Assembly (NCBI GenBank): GCA_903813345.2 | Contig: CAIIXF020000001.1 | Location: 44,969,885 to 45,033,884, forward strand | DNA: 64,000 bases | Direction: 5' to 3' | Origin: Owenia fusiformis | Lineage: Eukaryota; Annelida; Polychaeta; Sabellida; Oweniidae | In this document: positions 22,311 to 33,787 of the stretch, one piece after another | How the letters are laid out: every line of letters begins with the position of its first letter | Numbering within the stretch: the stretch's first letter is position 1 | Notes under the pieces: model-generated | What the model saw: the letters and a program-made list of their open reading frames with translations, nothing else | Database searches by the model: none | Told to the model about the DNA's origin: nothing | Position numbers and translations under genes: made by a program

Positions 22311-25300
22311 TCAAACTAGAATTCCAATATGATCGATTAAAAAGATCGAAAAGAGAACAAGAACTTGGAGTAGGGCTGAAACGGGATCCTTGACAGAGTG
22401 GCAGGCATGCGAAACAAAGCCGCATGGGTTACCAGGCATGATAGTAGTGGGAATGGGGAGCGAATCCCACTTGAGACCTCGATGGAACTCAGGTTTGGCA
22501 GACGCATCTACGTGCACTGCTACCAGTGTCTGTATGTTACTCTCGTTACCCCCAGATGATTTGAAATACAAGGGGATCCTATCCGACCACCCATCCGCTG
22601 AAGTCCAGAACTTTAATGGGCCGAATAGTTTCATGTAGAATCGATGCCGACCATGCAATGGGTAAAGACGAGCACGGAAATATTTATTTTGTGATATATA
22701 CAATAAATCGTCCGTTGTGTTATAAGTTACTGTTATGTTCCCGAATGCTAAATGACCGTACGTTCCCGCGTACTGTCTTAACGGAATATCTGAGACATAT
22801 TGCAGTTTCTGCATCGTCTCAAGTAATGAATTTCCTGAACGTCTTGCTGCTGTATCAGCTTTATGAGATGCTGGGCGTCTCCCTTCGTGGTCACTCATCC
22901 AAGGATTTGGAAATGTACAAGCAGTCGTGTGGTTCAACCATACTTTTTCCTTTAGAAGTATATCAGAAATATAGTAATGTAAAGCTCTGAGTCCATTATA
23001 TGACTCGTCATTCATAGGACCATTGGTGCTGGTGAAGATTCCGATATCACTGTCAGGGAAAACCCATATTAGAGAGTCGTAGCCATTGATTCGACCTGGA
23101 TGCTGAACGTTGTGGAAGCCTTGAAATAAAAGTTTACTCTAAAATACCAGGAGGAAAAACATGTTTCCACCATATTATATAATAACATTTTTGTGCTAGA
23201 ATGAAACCATATCTATTTGTGTCAGTATGGTGATTTAAACGAATATGTGCGTCCTCTAAATATCATTAGGTTCTTAGCTTTAGAGCGTCAAAGTTACATA
23301 GTGAATAACATACCGACACTATAAAATAAAGGCATACCCATTACCCACCTCTGTACGTGCCAGATCCCCAGCCCATGTCATAGGCAAACCTGCCTTCGGA
23401 AACGGGAAATATAGGTTTCTTTAATGTCTTCTTCCCCAACTGTAAGTTCGTAGGGAGCTGTGGTTTAAGAAGTTCCTTGAATTCCCGAAACCTAAGAAGT
23501 TCATTGTTAGCCTGGTCTAAACCTTTATTAACCACAAACAAAAGCCACTGTGCCATGTCACGAGCAGTTGAACAGATTCCTCCTGCAGGATCTGCCGGGC
23601 TGACCACTCTACAATGGTTAGACAAACTTTTAAAAAATTAGAAAGATGTCGCACTATGCTTGGTATTTGTAAGTGGAGAGATAATACAGATGTCAAAATT
23701 CTGTGATCACGGTGCCATTATTTTGTAATGGCAAGCTAGATGGATGTACCTTAATTTTTATTTTAACGTATTCACCAGACATGGGTGTTGAGAACTTACG
23801 CAAGAATATCTGGACTTATACACTTGAGGGAATTGTTGAATGACATGTGGGGTAGAGCAAATCCTTCCAGCGTCTCGATCTCACTCACCAAGAGTGACGA
23901 CGTCATCTTCAAGGGCCGCAAAATCCTCTGCTTTAGTAAGGTTTCCCACGATTTACCGGTGATAATTTCAGCGACATACCCAGCCAACATGTACATAAAG
24001 TTATTGTAGATATATTTAGAACGAAATGGCTCGTCTGTTGTGAAGTAGCGAAGTCGGCTGCAAAACAAAAAAGACATTGCAAAATGTCATCACCTACCAT
24101 ATATTGAGGGAGCCGAACGCCGAACATCAACCGCCAAACACAGTCCACAAAAAGTTGGAGATTAAAACAACAGTATGTCACAACTTGTGGTGGTGACATG
24201 CCATATGTTATAATTGTTTTAGACAGTGGATGTATTAAACTCACTACAGCATAATCTTGAGAGCCCTCTCCGACCGAAGTATTGGTCACATCAAAAGCGC
24301 CACGTTGCAAGAAATTTCGAAGAAGGTCGGTCCATAGGTGCAAAGTAGGTAAGGGCCATAAGAAGGCGCCAAAAGCTTTCATTTCATCCAGGGGATTAAT
24401 ATTCAGTATTTTAGAGAAGGTAGCCTTTATAAAATATAAGGCATTCGATCCCAAGATCCATGACTTACATAAACTTCCAAACGCAACTAAATGCACACCG
24501 AGAAGGTGATCTGGGCTAATGGGCCTTTTTTGGCAAAAATGGGCCTTTTAAGGCCTTATTTTTAATTTTAGACCAAATTATCAGGAAAATGTGCCTTGAA
24601 TTTTCAAAAGACTTTTTGCGGAATTTCCTTTTTCAGACTTCAAATATGCCCCCCCCCCTCCGGTTGTTGGTTCCTAGATCCGCCCCTGGTACCATTGCAT
24701 TTCACAAGATAATTGAGGCTATCTCAACACACGATGCAGCGACGTTCGACGATGTTCTGAGATGAAGATGAAATTTTGATTTGATAAATGGAATAGCTTC
24801 GTATAAAAATGAATTGCGTGCTTGTTACTTTTGAGAATTGTTTTACCTCACTAGTTCTTTCCTGTCCACTTCCATACCACTCATCAGTGCGCCAAAGTAT
24901 CCAGGGATACCCAGCTTATGAGCCAGGAGGTCTCGTATCGTCGCCTGATTTGTTCTTTCCTCATCTGCTAGATGGAAACTGTTTCCCATGATATCCCGAA
25001 TTCGCGTGTCCCAAGTCAAGCTATAATATATCAAAATGTTCATATTAGAATTTTGATGTACAAAAGTTCACAAAACTTCACGGAATCTAAGATGTATTTA
25101 AGAGACAAATTTTACAATTAACGGTACTGTGTCCAATACAATACAAGTACTTTGGACATCTTGTTTCTTCCACCAAGTGAAACGGGGCGTTGTGGACTAG
25201 AACTATCAGAAGCGACATCTTTCAATTTAATAATAACTTGAATCCATGAGAATTGACTTTACCATGTATTGGATCATTCCAGGTGTAAAGGCGTTGTTTC

Positions 25301-26815
25301 CCCAAATTCTCAAAAACTGGACCAAAAGACAGAATTCATAGATCATAATATAAACAAATGGACTTGTGTTTATTGGATATGATGATTAGACCGATCCATT
25401 TCAGTTACTCGTGCTAATTGCTAGAAGGATAAATTGAGTTTTTAACCCGGGTAACCACTATTTAGAGGATCGGCTTATTTTCTCTAAACAAATCGTATAG
25501 ACTGATATGGTTAAGTAATATTTCATCGTGTGGTAAGATCTTGAGAAAAATGAACTTCTCCAAAATCTAAATTAGGAAAGATGATTGAAAGAAAATAATC
25601 CAAATTATCATTCCGTCTGAGTACTTTGGACTTAAACCTTTTCAAAGATTGTGAGTTCAGTTACAATATTGTTTCAAGAATATCTATATTGCCATATTTG
25701 ATAAAATCTTATTAATTTATTATCCTAGGACTTATTGAACAGCCTCGTGCGTGTACATATGAATGCACGCACTGTATTATTGGGATTGTTTCTTTTTATG
25801 AAATGTGTTGTTGCCTATCAAAGAAATACTTTATGTTATTACACGGTGATAATTTCTAGCGTTGTGGAATTAATTGATGCTCTGTAGTATTTTGGTGTTA
25901 ATCCGTCGTTAATCCTACGTAGAAATCCCTGGATTATAGGGATGACGATAAAGAAGGATATCCTGGTGCCTAGATTCTTCAAGAATAACATATAGTACAA
26001 GGAACACGGAATTAAAAGTTTGAATCAATCAAATATAATAACTGATAGAAAATGATTCATTTGCAGTGACATATATCAGTAGCAATAAATAAAAGTTAAC
26101 TCAACGATTTCTTTAAGTTGTTCAATAGTTAACTAAGTTGCGACCCTGAAGCATGCACTTGATGTGCAATTGACAGAAACGTCAATTAGCATTTACCAAT
26201 CTGATATTTATGTTATTTTGTTTTCCGACGTTTGGGATTTTAACCAGGTGTAAAAGGGTAGGTGGTCCTATCAAATTTTGGTCCTACTCTCTATTGATTT
26301 ATATGGTGACCTAATTATTTTCCTTATTATTTATACACAGTCAGGGCCAGTAAGGGCCGCAAGGACAGGGGACCATAATCCCAAGGGGACCATCATTTCT
26401 TTTACACGGGATTTTATTGGATCATCATTGATCAAACTAAAACGGGATCGCTTTATACTATATCTTCTGCGTACCTTTTATTTTCTGCAATCAGCATTGC
26501 TAGAATCGTAGCAGTGAACCCCTTCGTGATTGATCCGATACAAAACGTGCTATTTTCCGTTACTGTCAATTTGCTGTAGACATCCGTCACTCCATATCCT
26601 TTAGTGAGCAGGACATCTCGGCCCCTAACAACCGACAAAGCAAGACCAGGTATCCCGCGACATGTTAATAAGTTATTTGTGAAACTATCCAGTTCTTGTA
26701 TTTCCCGCTCTGTGAATCCCTCTGTCGTTGTTGTTCGTGTTTTCGTGAGCAACATCAAAATCACCGAGGATAACGCATTCAATGACAACGCCATACTGAA
26801 CGCTTTACCAAACAC
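22311..26815 (-). CDS. Serine-beta-lactamase-like (LACTB/class C-fold) ectoprotein, five exons
   Basis: Exons in transcript order are 26815-26475, 25020-24847, 24057-23800, 23608-23349 and 23119-22311 (613 aa; phases 2, 2, 2, 1). Residues 7-24 form a signal peptide or anchor. The beta-lactamase-fold motifs are present: SITK (Ser95, Lys98) as the SxxK nucleophile motif, YNN (Tyr189-Asn191) as YxN, and HPG (351-353) in place of KTG. A second domain (about 400-500, with QYAGTYGH and FGNITVTYN) resembles the DUF3471-type domain that follows the hydrolase domain in this family. The C-terminus ends in a strongly hydrophobic run (LLQVLVLFSIFLI), which suits a GPI signal or tail anchor. The animal relatives are serine hydrolases or peptidases rather than antibiotic-resistance enzymes, so I infer an extracellular or secretory-pathway hydrolase with unknown substrate. 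The intact triad motifs suggest it is active. Confidence 0.85.
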
Positions 26816-26819
26816 ACAG

Positions 26820-28700
26820 AGACTTTCACATTGTGTTAAGTAGAGAGTCCTTTAGAAAACAGTTGCAATACCAGGCATACCTGTTCTTTAACAACTACAA
26901 CGACTACTTTACTTCTCTGTGAATCCGATTTAACTTTCGCCTATAGCCAAGTGGGTATAATAAATGTAAAATAAGTATTTTATCGCCACTTAGAAGTTGA
27001 TAGCAAGGTTATTTTCCCCAGATCCTACCCTTACTGTCTAACATAAACCATGAGCTAATCAGTCATGTCCAAATAAGATTTAAATATATAACTCGACATT
27101 TCCAGATGTCGTTCAAGTGATCTGCGAGTACGGTACACTCCTCGAATTATTTCTGAACTATGTCAAGTAAAACTGCGCATTTCGGACTATGTTCTTAAGT
27201 TATTGCTCGTCTGTTTGATCCTAGCTAATGCCCTTGTCTCTAGAATCACTGATTCACCCACCTAACTTGTCTTGTAATTGGTCTACAACATAATACCTTA
27301 GTTAATTGCATAATTTAGTAATTAATCTGGTTATGGTTTGCGGCCTATTGTTTCAAACAATTCCTCATCTAGGCGTCAATTCCCCAGGCATATTATTTAT
27401 ACACTAATCTTTGTAAATTATGGCATTTTCAGTTATTAATTTGCGCTCGAATATATTTCTTTGAATTGTGATTTGATCTTTCGTGGATAACGTTTATGTT
27501 TATGGCCAGTTCTCCGAAAACAGTAAGCTGACATTCCTATGGAGCAATTTTCAAGTCTCGAAGACATCAAACTCGTTACTTCCACGATCCGTCAATACAT
27601 GTTCACCTTAAAATAATATTTAAATTACTATTTGTATATGCTTAACCATTGTTTTAAACCAATGTTTTGTTTGGTGCTACTTGTCATATAACCGATTTTT
27701 GCCAAAGGTTGTTCTTGTTTCCGCTGATTTCAGTGTTTCATTACGTTTCCTCGTTTTCAAGAGCAGAGATTTATCCGTCGGCATTTCATGTGTCACCAAA
27801 CAAATAACAGGTTTAAACTCACAACGTTTTTCATCTCCCGACTCTGGACCTGAGTGTATTTCTTAAAGATGCAACAATAAGTGCAGAGGGGCCATTTAAC
27901 GACCATCGACCAGTGTCAAAATATATTTAAGTTTGGATATTTCACCAAGACTAACATATATTTTTATATTCTACAAAGAAACCACCTGGAAAAACATTAT
28001 TTCAGCTGATATCCACTTGAAACCCGGGCTTGAAACGTGGTGGATCTTATAAATCTATAACTGGGACCCCTTTATAGAAGCTTTGAACTGAATTGACACT
28101 TTTTAATGCTGAAATTGATAGTTTATCCATTCATTTTAAGAAAATAGGTATGTCAAAGAAGATATTTTTTAAATGATAGCTCAGAAAAAGTAAAAAGTTT
28201 CGAATTTTCCATACAGGCCTTGTTGCCCCTTTAATTTGAAAAATCAACTTTATTTTGACATTATGATTTATGGCTTATGAGGCTCTACTGTGTTAATTAA
28301 GACTTGAGTAGACAAGATCCTAGTAGAAACAATCATAAAAATGATCATTACTAAATATTCAAAAAGTCAAAGTGATACTTTTATATATCTACATGTAGAA
28401 TAACATCCACAAATGAAGTTTTATCAGCTTCGAAAAAACGATTTCTCGGTCAGGTGGATTCCTCATAGAATCCAAATATAAAATGGAAATAAAAAATATG
28501 CCTTTGTATTGAACGGATCATAATTTCTTCATAATTTCAACGACTGATTCTATGAGGCTCAAAAAGGATTTGATTGATGATATTGGGAAAAAGAGTTGTT
28601 TCATTTCTTAGGGTCTACAAGTTATAGATACATTCAAGATCGTAACCGAAGCTCACACACTACTCAGATTGTCAACATTATGTTATGTTTTGACAATATC
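26820..28700. other. Intergenic region between two minus-strand genes
   Basis: It should hold the promoter and 5'UTR of the beta-lactamase-like gene and the end of the lectin gene's transcription unit. I see no exon, no clear TATA-box and no repeat with definable ends. Confidence 0.4.
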
Positions 28701-28706
28701 TTTATT
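28701..28706 (-). promoter_or_regulatory. Polyadenylation signal of the lectin-kringle gene
   Basis: tttatt on the plus strand is AATAAA on the minus strand, 93 bp beyond the TAA stop at 28801-28799. It is the only canonical hexamer I found close to the stop. Confidence 0.55.
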
Positions 28707-28798
28707 GAACATTTCAAAAATATGTTTAGCATACAACGTTAACTATCCTTCACTTAGATATATGTCCAGGAGCTAGGTCCCCCAGCCTTTTAACAGAT

Positions 28799-31625
28799 TT
28801 ACGGGGCTATTAATGGCTTCACACTGTTCTCAATGTCATCGAGCCCTCCTGAAAACAAAATTGAAGTTCCTTTATTTTGAAATCATTCTTCCGCAAAATT
28901 AACTCATCTATATCCACTTTTGTTTCAAGAAACAAGACAACTCTAAACGCCCCATTACCCCTCCCATTGAGAGGAAAAATGAGAGGAAATGGAATGGTTG
29001 ACTAAAAACTTGATGCAAGACTAAGCTTGTATTCGCGAATGCAAATAGTAACGGCTGTCGGCTACAGGATTAATACTATTTTATGGCCAACTCGTTTAAA
29101 CATGAATGTAATAGTGGCTGGGGCAGGTACTATTCATGTTTAAATGAGTTGACCATAAAAAGGTTAATCCGGTAGCCGACAGCCGAAGTTGCATTAACGA
29201 ATGCAAGCTAGCGACAAATGAAAGTTAGCTGCCGTGTGGCCATATTAATTAGCATTTGATTTTATGTAGACTTACCAGTCTGGTCGTCATCTGCAGGACA
29301 CAGCTCAATGTTACACAATTCTCTCGTACCAAACAGATCAATGAAACACCACGGTCCATATTCACTGGAATCCGGATTTCGGCAGAAGTTCTTTGCTGAT
29401 TTCAAACCAACTTCTCCACTGCCCTCTGGGAAGATTTGATTCGACGTGGGTAACCAGAAATTGTCTTGACCTGCTGCCGCAGCCCATCTATGGGGGAGCA
29501 AAAATGTATTTCTGAACCAAGATGACGAAAAAGAATATCGGCATGCAAAATGGAATCCAATTTGCCTATGTTCTTGATAAAACACATGCACTTGCAAGAA
29601 AACAGCAGAACACTGCACAGCAGCGATCACAACACAACACAACAACACAGTACAATAATACAGAGTCTGACGTAAAATACAGTACACCGCCAAGTAAAAC
29701 AATACGGCGGTATCTGTATAATTCCTGATTGGGGAGATGAATTGAAATATCATCTTAAACTTACGGCATGCATAACTTCTTGGACTTTGTTTTTGATTCA
29801 TTTCCAGCATATGATTTTCCTAAATCCGACGTCTTGCAGTTTTTCATTGACGATCCTAAAGTCAAAACAAAAATGATCGATGAATATACCATGTATCATT
29901 AAACCAGCTGCAGCTCCATCGTATAGGCTGTCATGCATGGTGGCATATAGATTGTGTGCTCATAAAACCAGAAGCTAAGGTTGAACGTGCACTGTCTCCG
30001 TACGTTCATCCTAACGATATTTTCGTTATTTGATTTAGGAATTAAAGTCAGACATCTTGGACCTTGTAAAAATAGACGCAACACTGATTTGACTCGTCAT
30101 TAGGAAAAATCATGTAAAACTAACAATTTTTTCTGTAAGCTAAATATCCTCAGCTCGATACATTCCTTCCTTATGTCTAGGTCACATTTGCTTCGATTCA
30201 TCGACCGGCGCCTGGCCGATAATTTAAAAAGTATTTTGCTTAAAATTGAAGGTGAAATCTCAAATTTGAGATCAGATGTGAACTCTTAAGAACGTGTACA
30301 TGATTTAAAAAAATCAGTTTTGAACAAAATACTGCAATCGGCCGGGCGCCGGTCGATGAATCGGAGCAAATGTGACCTAGATAGTTTTTGAAATAGTCAT
30401 GGAACGATGACTTGGGCATAACAACAACAAATTATAATATTCTTGGTATTAAAATAAAGAGGCCAAATTAATTAGCCGAAATAATACGTGAATATTATCC
30501 GTTACCTACAGGACCTCTTGTAGGACGAGGAATAGTATTCGTGCTTGTTCCCGCCTGAATGGTTGTAATCTGAGCAATGGGTTCAGGCTTTTTGCAGATA
30601 TATCCTGCTGGTGTATCTACGTAACTCTCCCGGAATTTACAATTTACATCAGCCCATCCACCATCCTAGAGATGTTGTATCATAATACTAGCATGTATTG
30701 TAGATTATAATGTTAATTCTAGATTGATGTTCAACTACTTTTTCAAAATAGTCCACAGTAATTTACGATTTTTATACCTGTTTATACATTGCAGTATATG
30801 TTTTGACACAACTGCCGTAGTCATTTGGTTCTCCCTTCTTCCAGTTTGTGAATTTGACCGGCGACCCATCCGTCCATTCATACTGACCATTCACGTGGAC
30901 CAGGCCAATCCACACAGGTTGCCGGGGCGCCACCCAATCTGATGAAAACGAAGACGAAACGCGATATGGATATTGTCAATTGTATTGATTGATCAAGAAC
31001 GAACGAGTTCACACATTATTTTCTTAATTCTCCGTCTTATCAAGTTTAATTCATTGTGTGATGTCTTGTATAAAATTTCAACTTAAGAATATGAAACCCG
31101 CCACTCAACAAAAGATCAATTACCTCTCTCGCTACGTCACCCGACTTACCAAGTGCCTTTGCTTGGGCTGCAGCGTATTCGAATTCTTTTTGGTCAGTAA
31201 TACTGAGTAACTCCGCGTCATCCTTTCTACATTCTGCCTGTGCTTGCTCCCAGTTTTTAAAATAATCATTTTGAAACCTGTAACAGTTGCCATTGTGGAG
31301 AACCCAGCGCCAACTGCCACAGTTTCCATTGCTTTTGCTGCCAGCTTCGTTGCTTTTGCTGCCAGCTCCACTACCACTCCCACTTTCCCCATCGTCGTCG
31401 CCATATTCACGGTCATCTTCCCAGCTATAGGGACCATAGTAGTCATAGTAGTAATCAGCCAACACACACGTTGAACAAACCAACACAAGAATAACACGCA
31501 GGACCTACAAAATACATGTAGGAATAAGTCTGCATCCATGTATATAGCATTTTTGAGATGAATACGACTGTTAGTTAGACACTGAAACATCCGGACATTT
31601 TTATTCCAATTTCACTTACTATCAT
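28799..31625 (-). CDS. Secreted C-type lectin-kringle protein, seven exons
   Basis: Coding exons in transcript order are 31625-31620 (only ATG ATA), 31504-31150, 30938-30778, 30665-30506, 29855-29765, 29487-29276 and 28848-28799. Together they encode 344 aa and all phases agree. The signal peptide is MIVLRVILVLVCSTCVLA. A linker rich in Tyr, Asp, Gly and Ser follows. The C-type lectin domain (about 56-188) has WIGL (130-133), EPN (157-159, the mannose-type Ca2+/sugar motif), WAD (178-180, where WND is usual) and the terminal YICKK. A Thr/Pro-rich linker leads to one kringle (Cys234-Cys321) with all six cysteines, GKSYAG, CMPW, FCRNPD and GPWCF. A short acidic tail ends the protein. The kringle is split between two exons after CMP, and its first exon was found from phase and motif. 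C-type lectins bind glycans and kringles bind protein or carbohydrate ligands; a humoral recognition role is inference. No protease domain is present. Confidence 0.9.
29022..29210. repeat. Foldback hairpin in lectin intron 6
   Basis: Arms of about 80 bp pair with few mismatches: left 'aacggctgtcggctacaggattaat' and 'ctcgtttaaacatgaat', right 'attcatgtttaaatgagtt' and 'ttaatccggtagccgacagccg'. The loop is about 20 bp. It looks like a small foldback MITE and could also fold as RNA within the intron. Confidence 0.85.
30177..30380. mobile_element. Palindromic 204-bp MITE in lectin intron 4
   Basis: It runs from CTAGGTCACATTTGCTTCGA to TCGGAGCAAATGTGACCTAG. The arms of about 50-60 bp also share 'attcatcgaccggcgcc.ggccgat'. 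There is no coding capacity. The arms differ at only a few positions, so it is relatively young. Confidence 0.85.
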
Positions 31626-33787
31626 TGTAATTTCCAAAGCCAATATAGACCAGTCCTACTGTAGCAACTAAATATCAGATTTGTCAGATCCGATTAATAT
31701 GATAATTCCGGAACCATTATTTGTTCTTGATTGGGCATCATTATGTACGCTACTCATCATGTCATCATGTACTCTCATTAGTTATTTACCGGTCATTATC
31801 AGTGCTAGCAACAAACGTTTTTGTATCCCGAATTACCAAAGGGAGTGAGGGGTTCGAAAATGTTTGTGCCCAGCCCTAGGGTATTTATTACTCGATGTAA
31901 TACCTGGCCTGAGGTCTACATGTATATTACGATTCGAACATGAAAACGCACGGCAAAATTTTGCGAAATCGTCACTTCATGATCAGTTCCCACTTCTGAT
32001 TTAGCGTTTACTGAACGAGACACTTAGTACAGACGGGGTGTTGAATCGATGCATAAATATCGGATGAAATATTGACTTTGTTCACGGTTTATGGAAGACA
32101 TGAATAAAGTCATGTTCGAATATATAATATAATGCCCATTATAATGCATAAACAGTATGGAAAACTGGGCCATGATTTTAAAATTGGGCCCATCCATTGC
32201 CTGATTGCAGTCGGTTCAAGAACAACTTTGGGTATCTTTCAGAGATGGCCACCCCGCGCCGGGTGCTCCCTGGGGTGTGGTACCGTCCTGCAAATGCATT
32301 TTGGTCATTGCAGGACGGTCCGACTTTTTCAGCCTACTAAGGGCCGGAACCTGTGTGGAAACCCTCCTTGTGAATTTCTAGATCTGATAAAATAAGTCAG
32401 GCTGAACCGGGAATATTTGGGTTTAGATTAGTTGAACCAGAGTAAGAACATGTGAAGCTCCAAGTGTTCTGGGCTACCCAAGAATTCCAAATTTTGCTGT
32501 TGGACAAGAGTCAGAACACTAACTCTAGAATTCCTAAGGGGGAGGGGGTATCCCCCCTAGTCTGATTTCTTCTGATAACTTCTGAAGTTAGCATCGGCCT
32601 TTGCCTGGTTTTTCATGTAGCTGCTCCTAGGTATATAGGAATAATCTAGTGCAAAATTATGGGAGTCTACTAATTACCTTTTTATTAATTAGCAAAGTCA
32701 AGTACCCTGTATTCATGGTAGATTTTTCTATGCATAATGCGCTAAAATACACGAAGTACAGTTTACAGTGCTGTAATAATTAGTTACTATTATTGATTAT
32801 ATTCAATTAATGACATTTTTATGTAATATAGCATTTTAATTTTTTCACATCAATATGTTAGATTTGATGTTCTAAATTGTCAAAATACATAGACACGTCA
32901 AATCATATAAGAAACGCGATTTTCTCCATCTTTTGTTATACCCTTCAGTAATTAGGCAGTGATATCTCCTATTGCAAAGATGAACTATCAACATCACTAC
33001 ACTCCCAACAGAATGAGTTGTCATCAGGCAATAGTAATTATTTGGTAAAATGAGGATCATGATTGCCTGAGACGGGGGACTTCACTGATAGAAATTTTGG
33101 CAGGGTCCTCAGGCTGAACCCTCAGATATCCCCATACCAATCTGTCAAATTTCGATGTGTTCCCACACCAACCAAAATAACACCCGGAAGCCATACCAAA
33201 ATGTCTAAACATACAATAGGACCAAATGTCCAGATACGGACCAATGCCATACCAAGGACCAATGTCACGGCCCAACTGACCAAATTTGAAAAAGCCAATA
33301 ATCAAACTGAAGAAGGCCCAGAGAAGAAAGATGATCTATGAGGAAAACGGAAAACAATCTCGAATAAGGATATGTGTAGTTACTACTGCCATACGGTCAC
33401 AAGTGTGACTGAGGTAACATATTTTGCATGACCATTCTCTGAGGCCCAGGAATGTTTAAAAAGTCCCCTAGTGTACCGAGTTGGTAATGCGTGGTGTATA
33501 GGCTACAACTTGACCCGAGTTGACCCGACCCTGTTGTAAATATACTGACTTTTACTTTAGTTACTTACTTGCTATAAGAATAAGACTGATATTTTATTTA
33601 TGACTGTATACCCGGGCCTCAGACCATTCTCATACCCGAGCCCGGGTCAGTGGAAAAATGTGACCTTGCATTGCCATATCTCAAAAGTCATAATTTGGGG
33701 GGCATTCTCAGACCAGATCCTAAAATTTGGGTCAATTGATGTCAAAAAGGTACCCCTTCGAGTGCGCCGAGGATCCCCGTCAACGTT
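31626..33787. other. Upstream region of the lectin gene and gene-poor sequence
   Basis: The lectin promoter should lie just above 31625, but I cannot assign elements. A 15-bp-arm hairpin (accgtcctgcaaatg / cattgcaggacggt) occurs at 32281-32329. Frames of 60-90 codons at 32.1-33.3 kb have no recognisable domain and overlap on both strands. Confidence 0.4.

Noticed and set aside
23933-24496. 187-codon minus-strand frame in intron 2 of the beta-lactamase-like gene
   Set aside because: It runs from intron into the out-of-frame part of exon 3, has no recognisable domain and no splice signals; the exon reading with the YNN motif is clearly the real one.
29262-29810. 182-codon minus-strand frame as one continuous exon
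   Set aside because: It reads through the intron between the two kringle exons. Splicing at 29765 and 29487 restores CMP-W and the kringle consensus, and the frame upstream of 29487 is intronic.
31132-31590. 152-codon minus-strand frame overlapping the lectin exon 2
   Set aside because: Out-of-frame shadow of the lectin exon. The Met/Thr/Ala-rich product has no domain features, whereas the other frame gives a signal peptide and C-type lectin domain.
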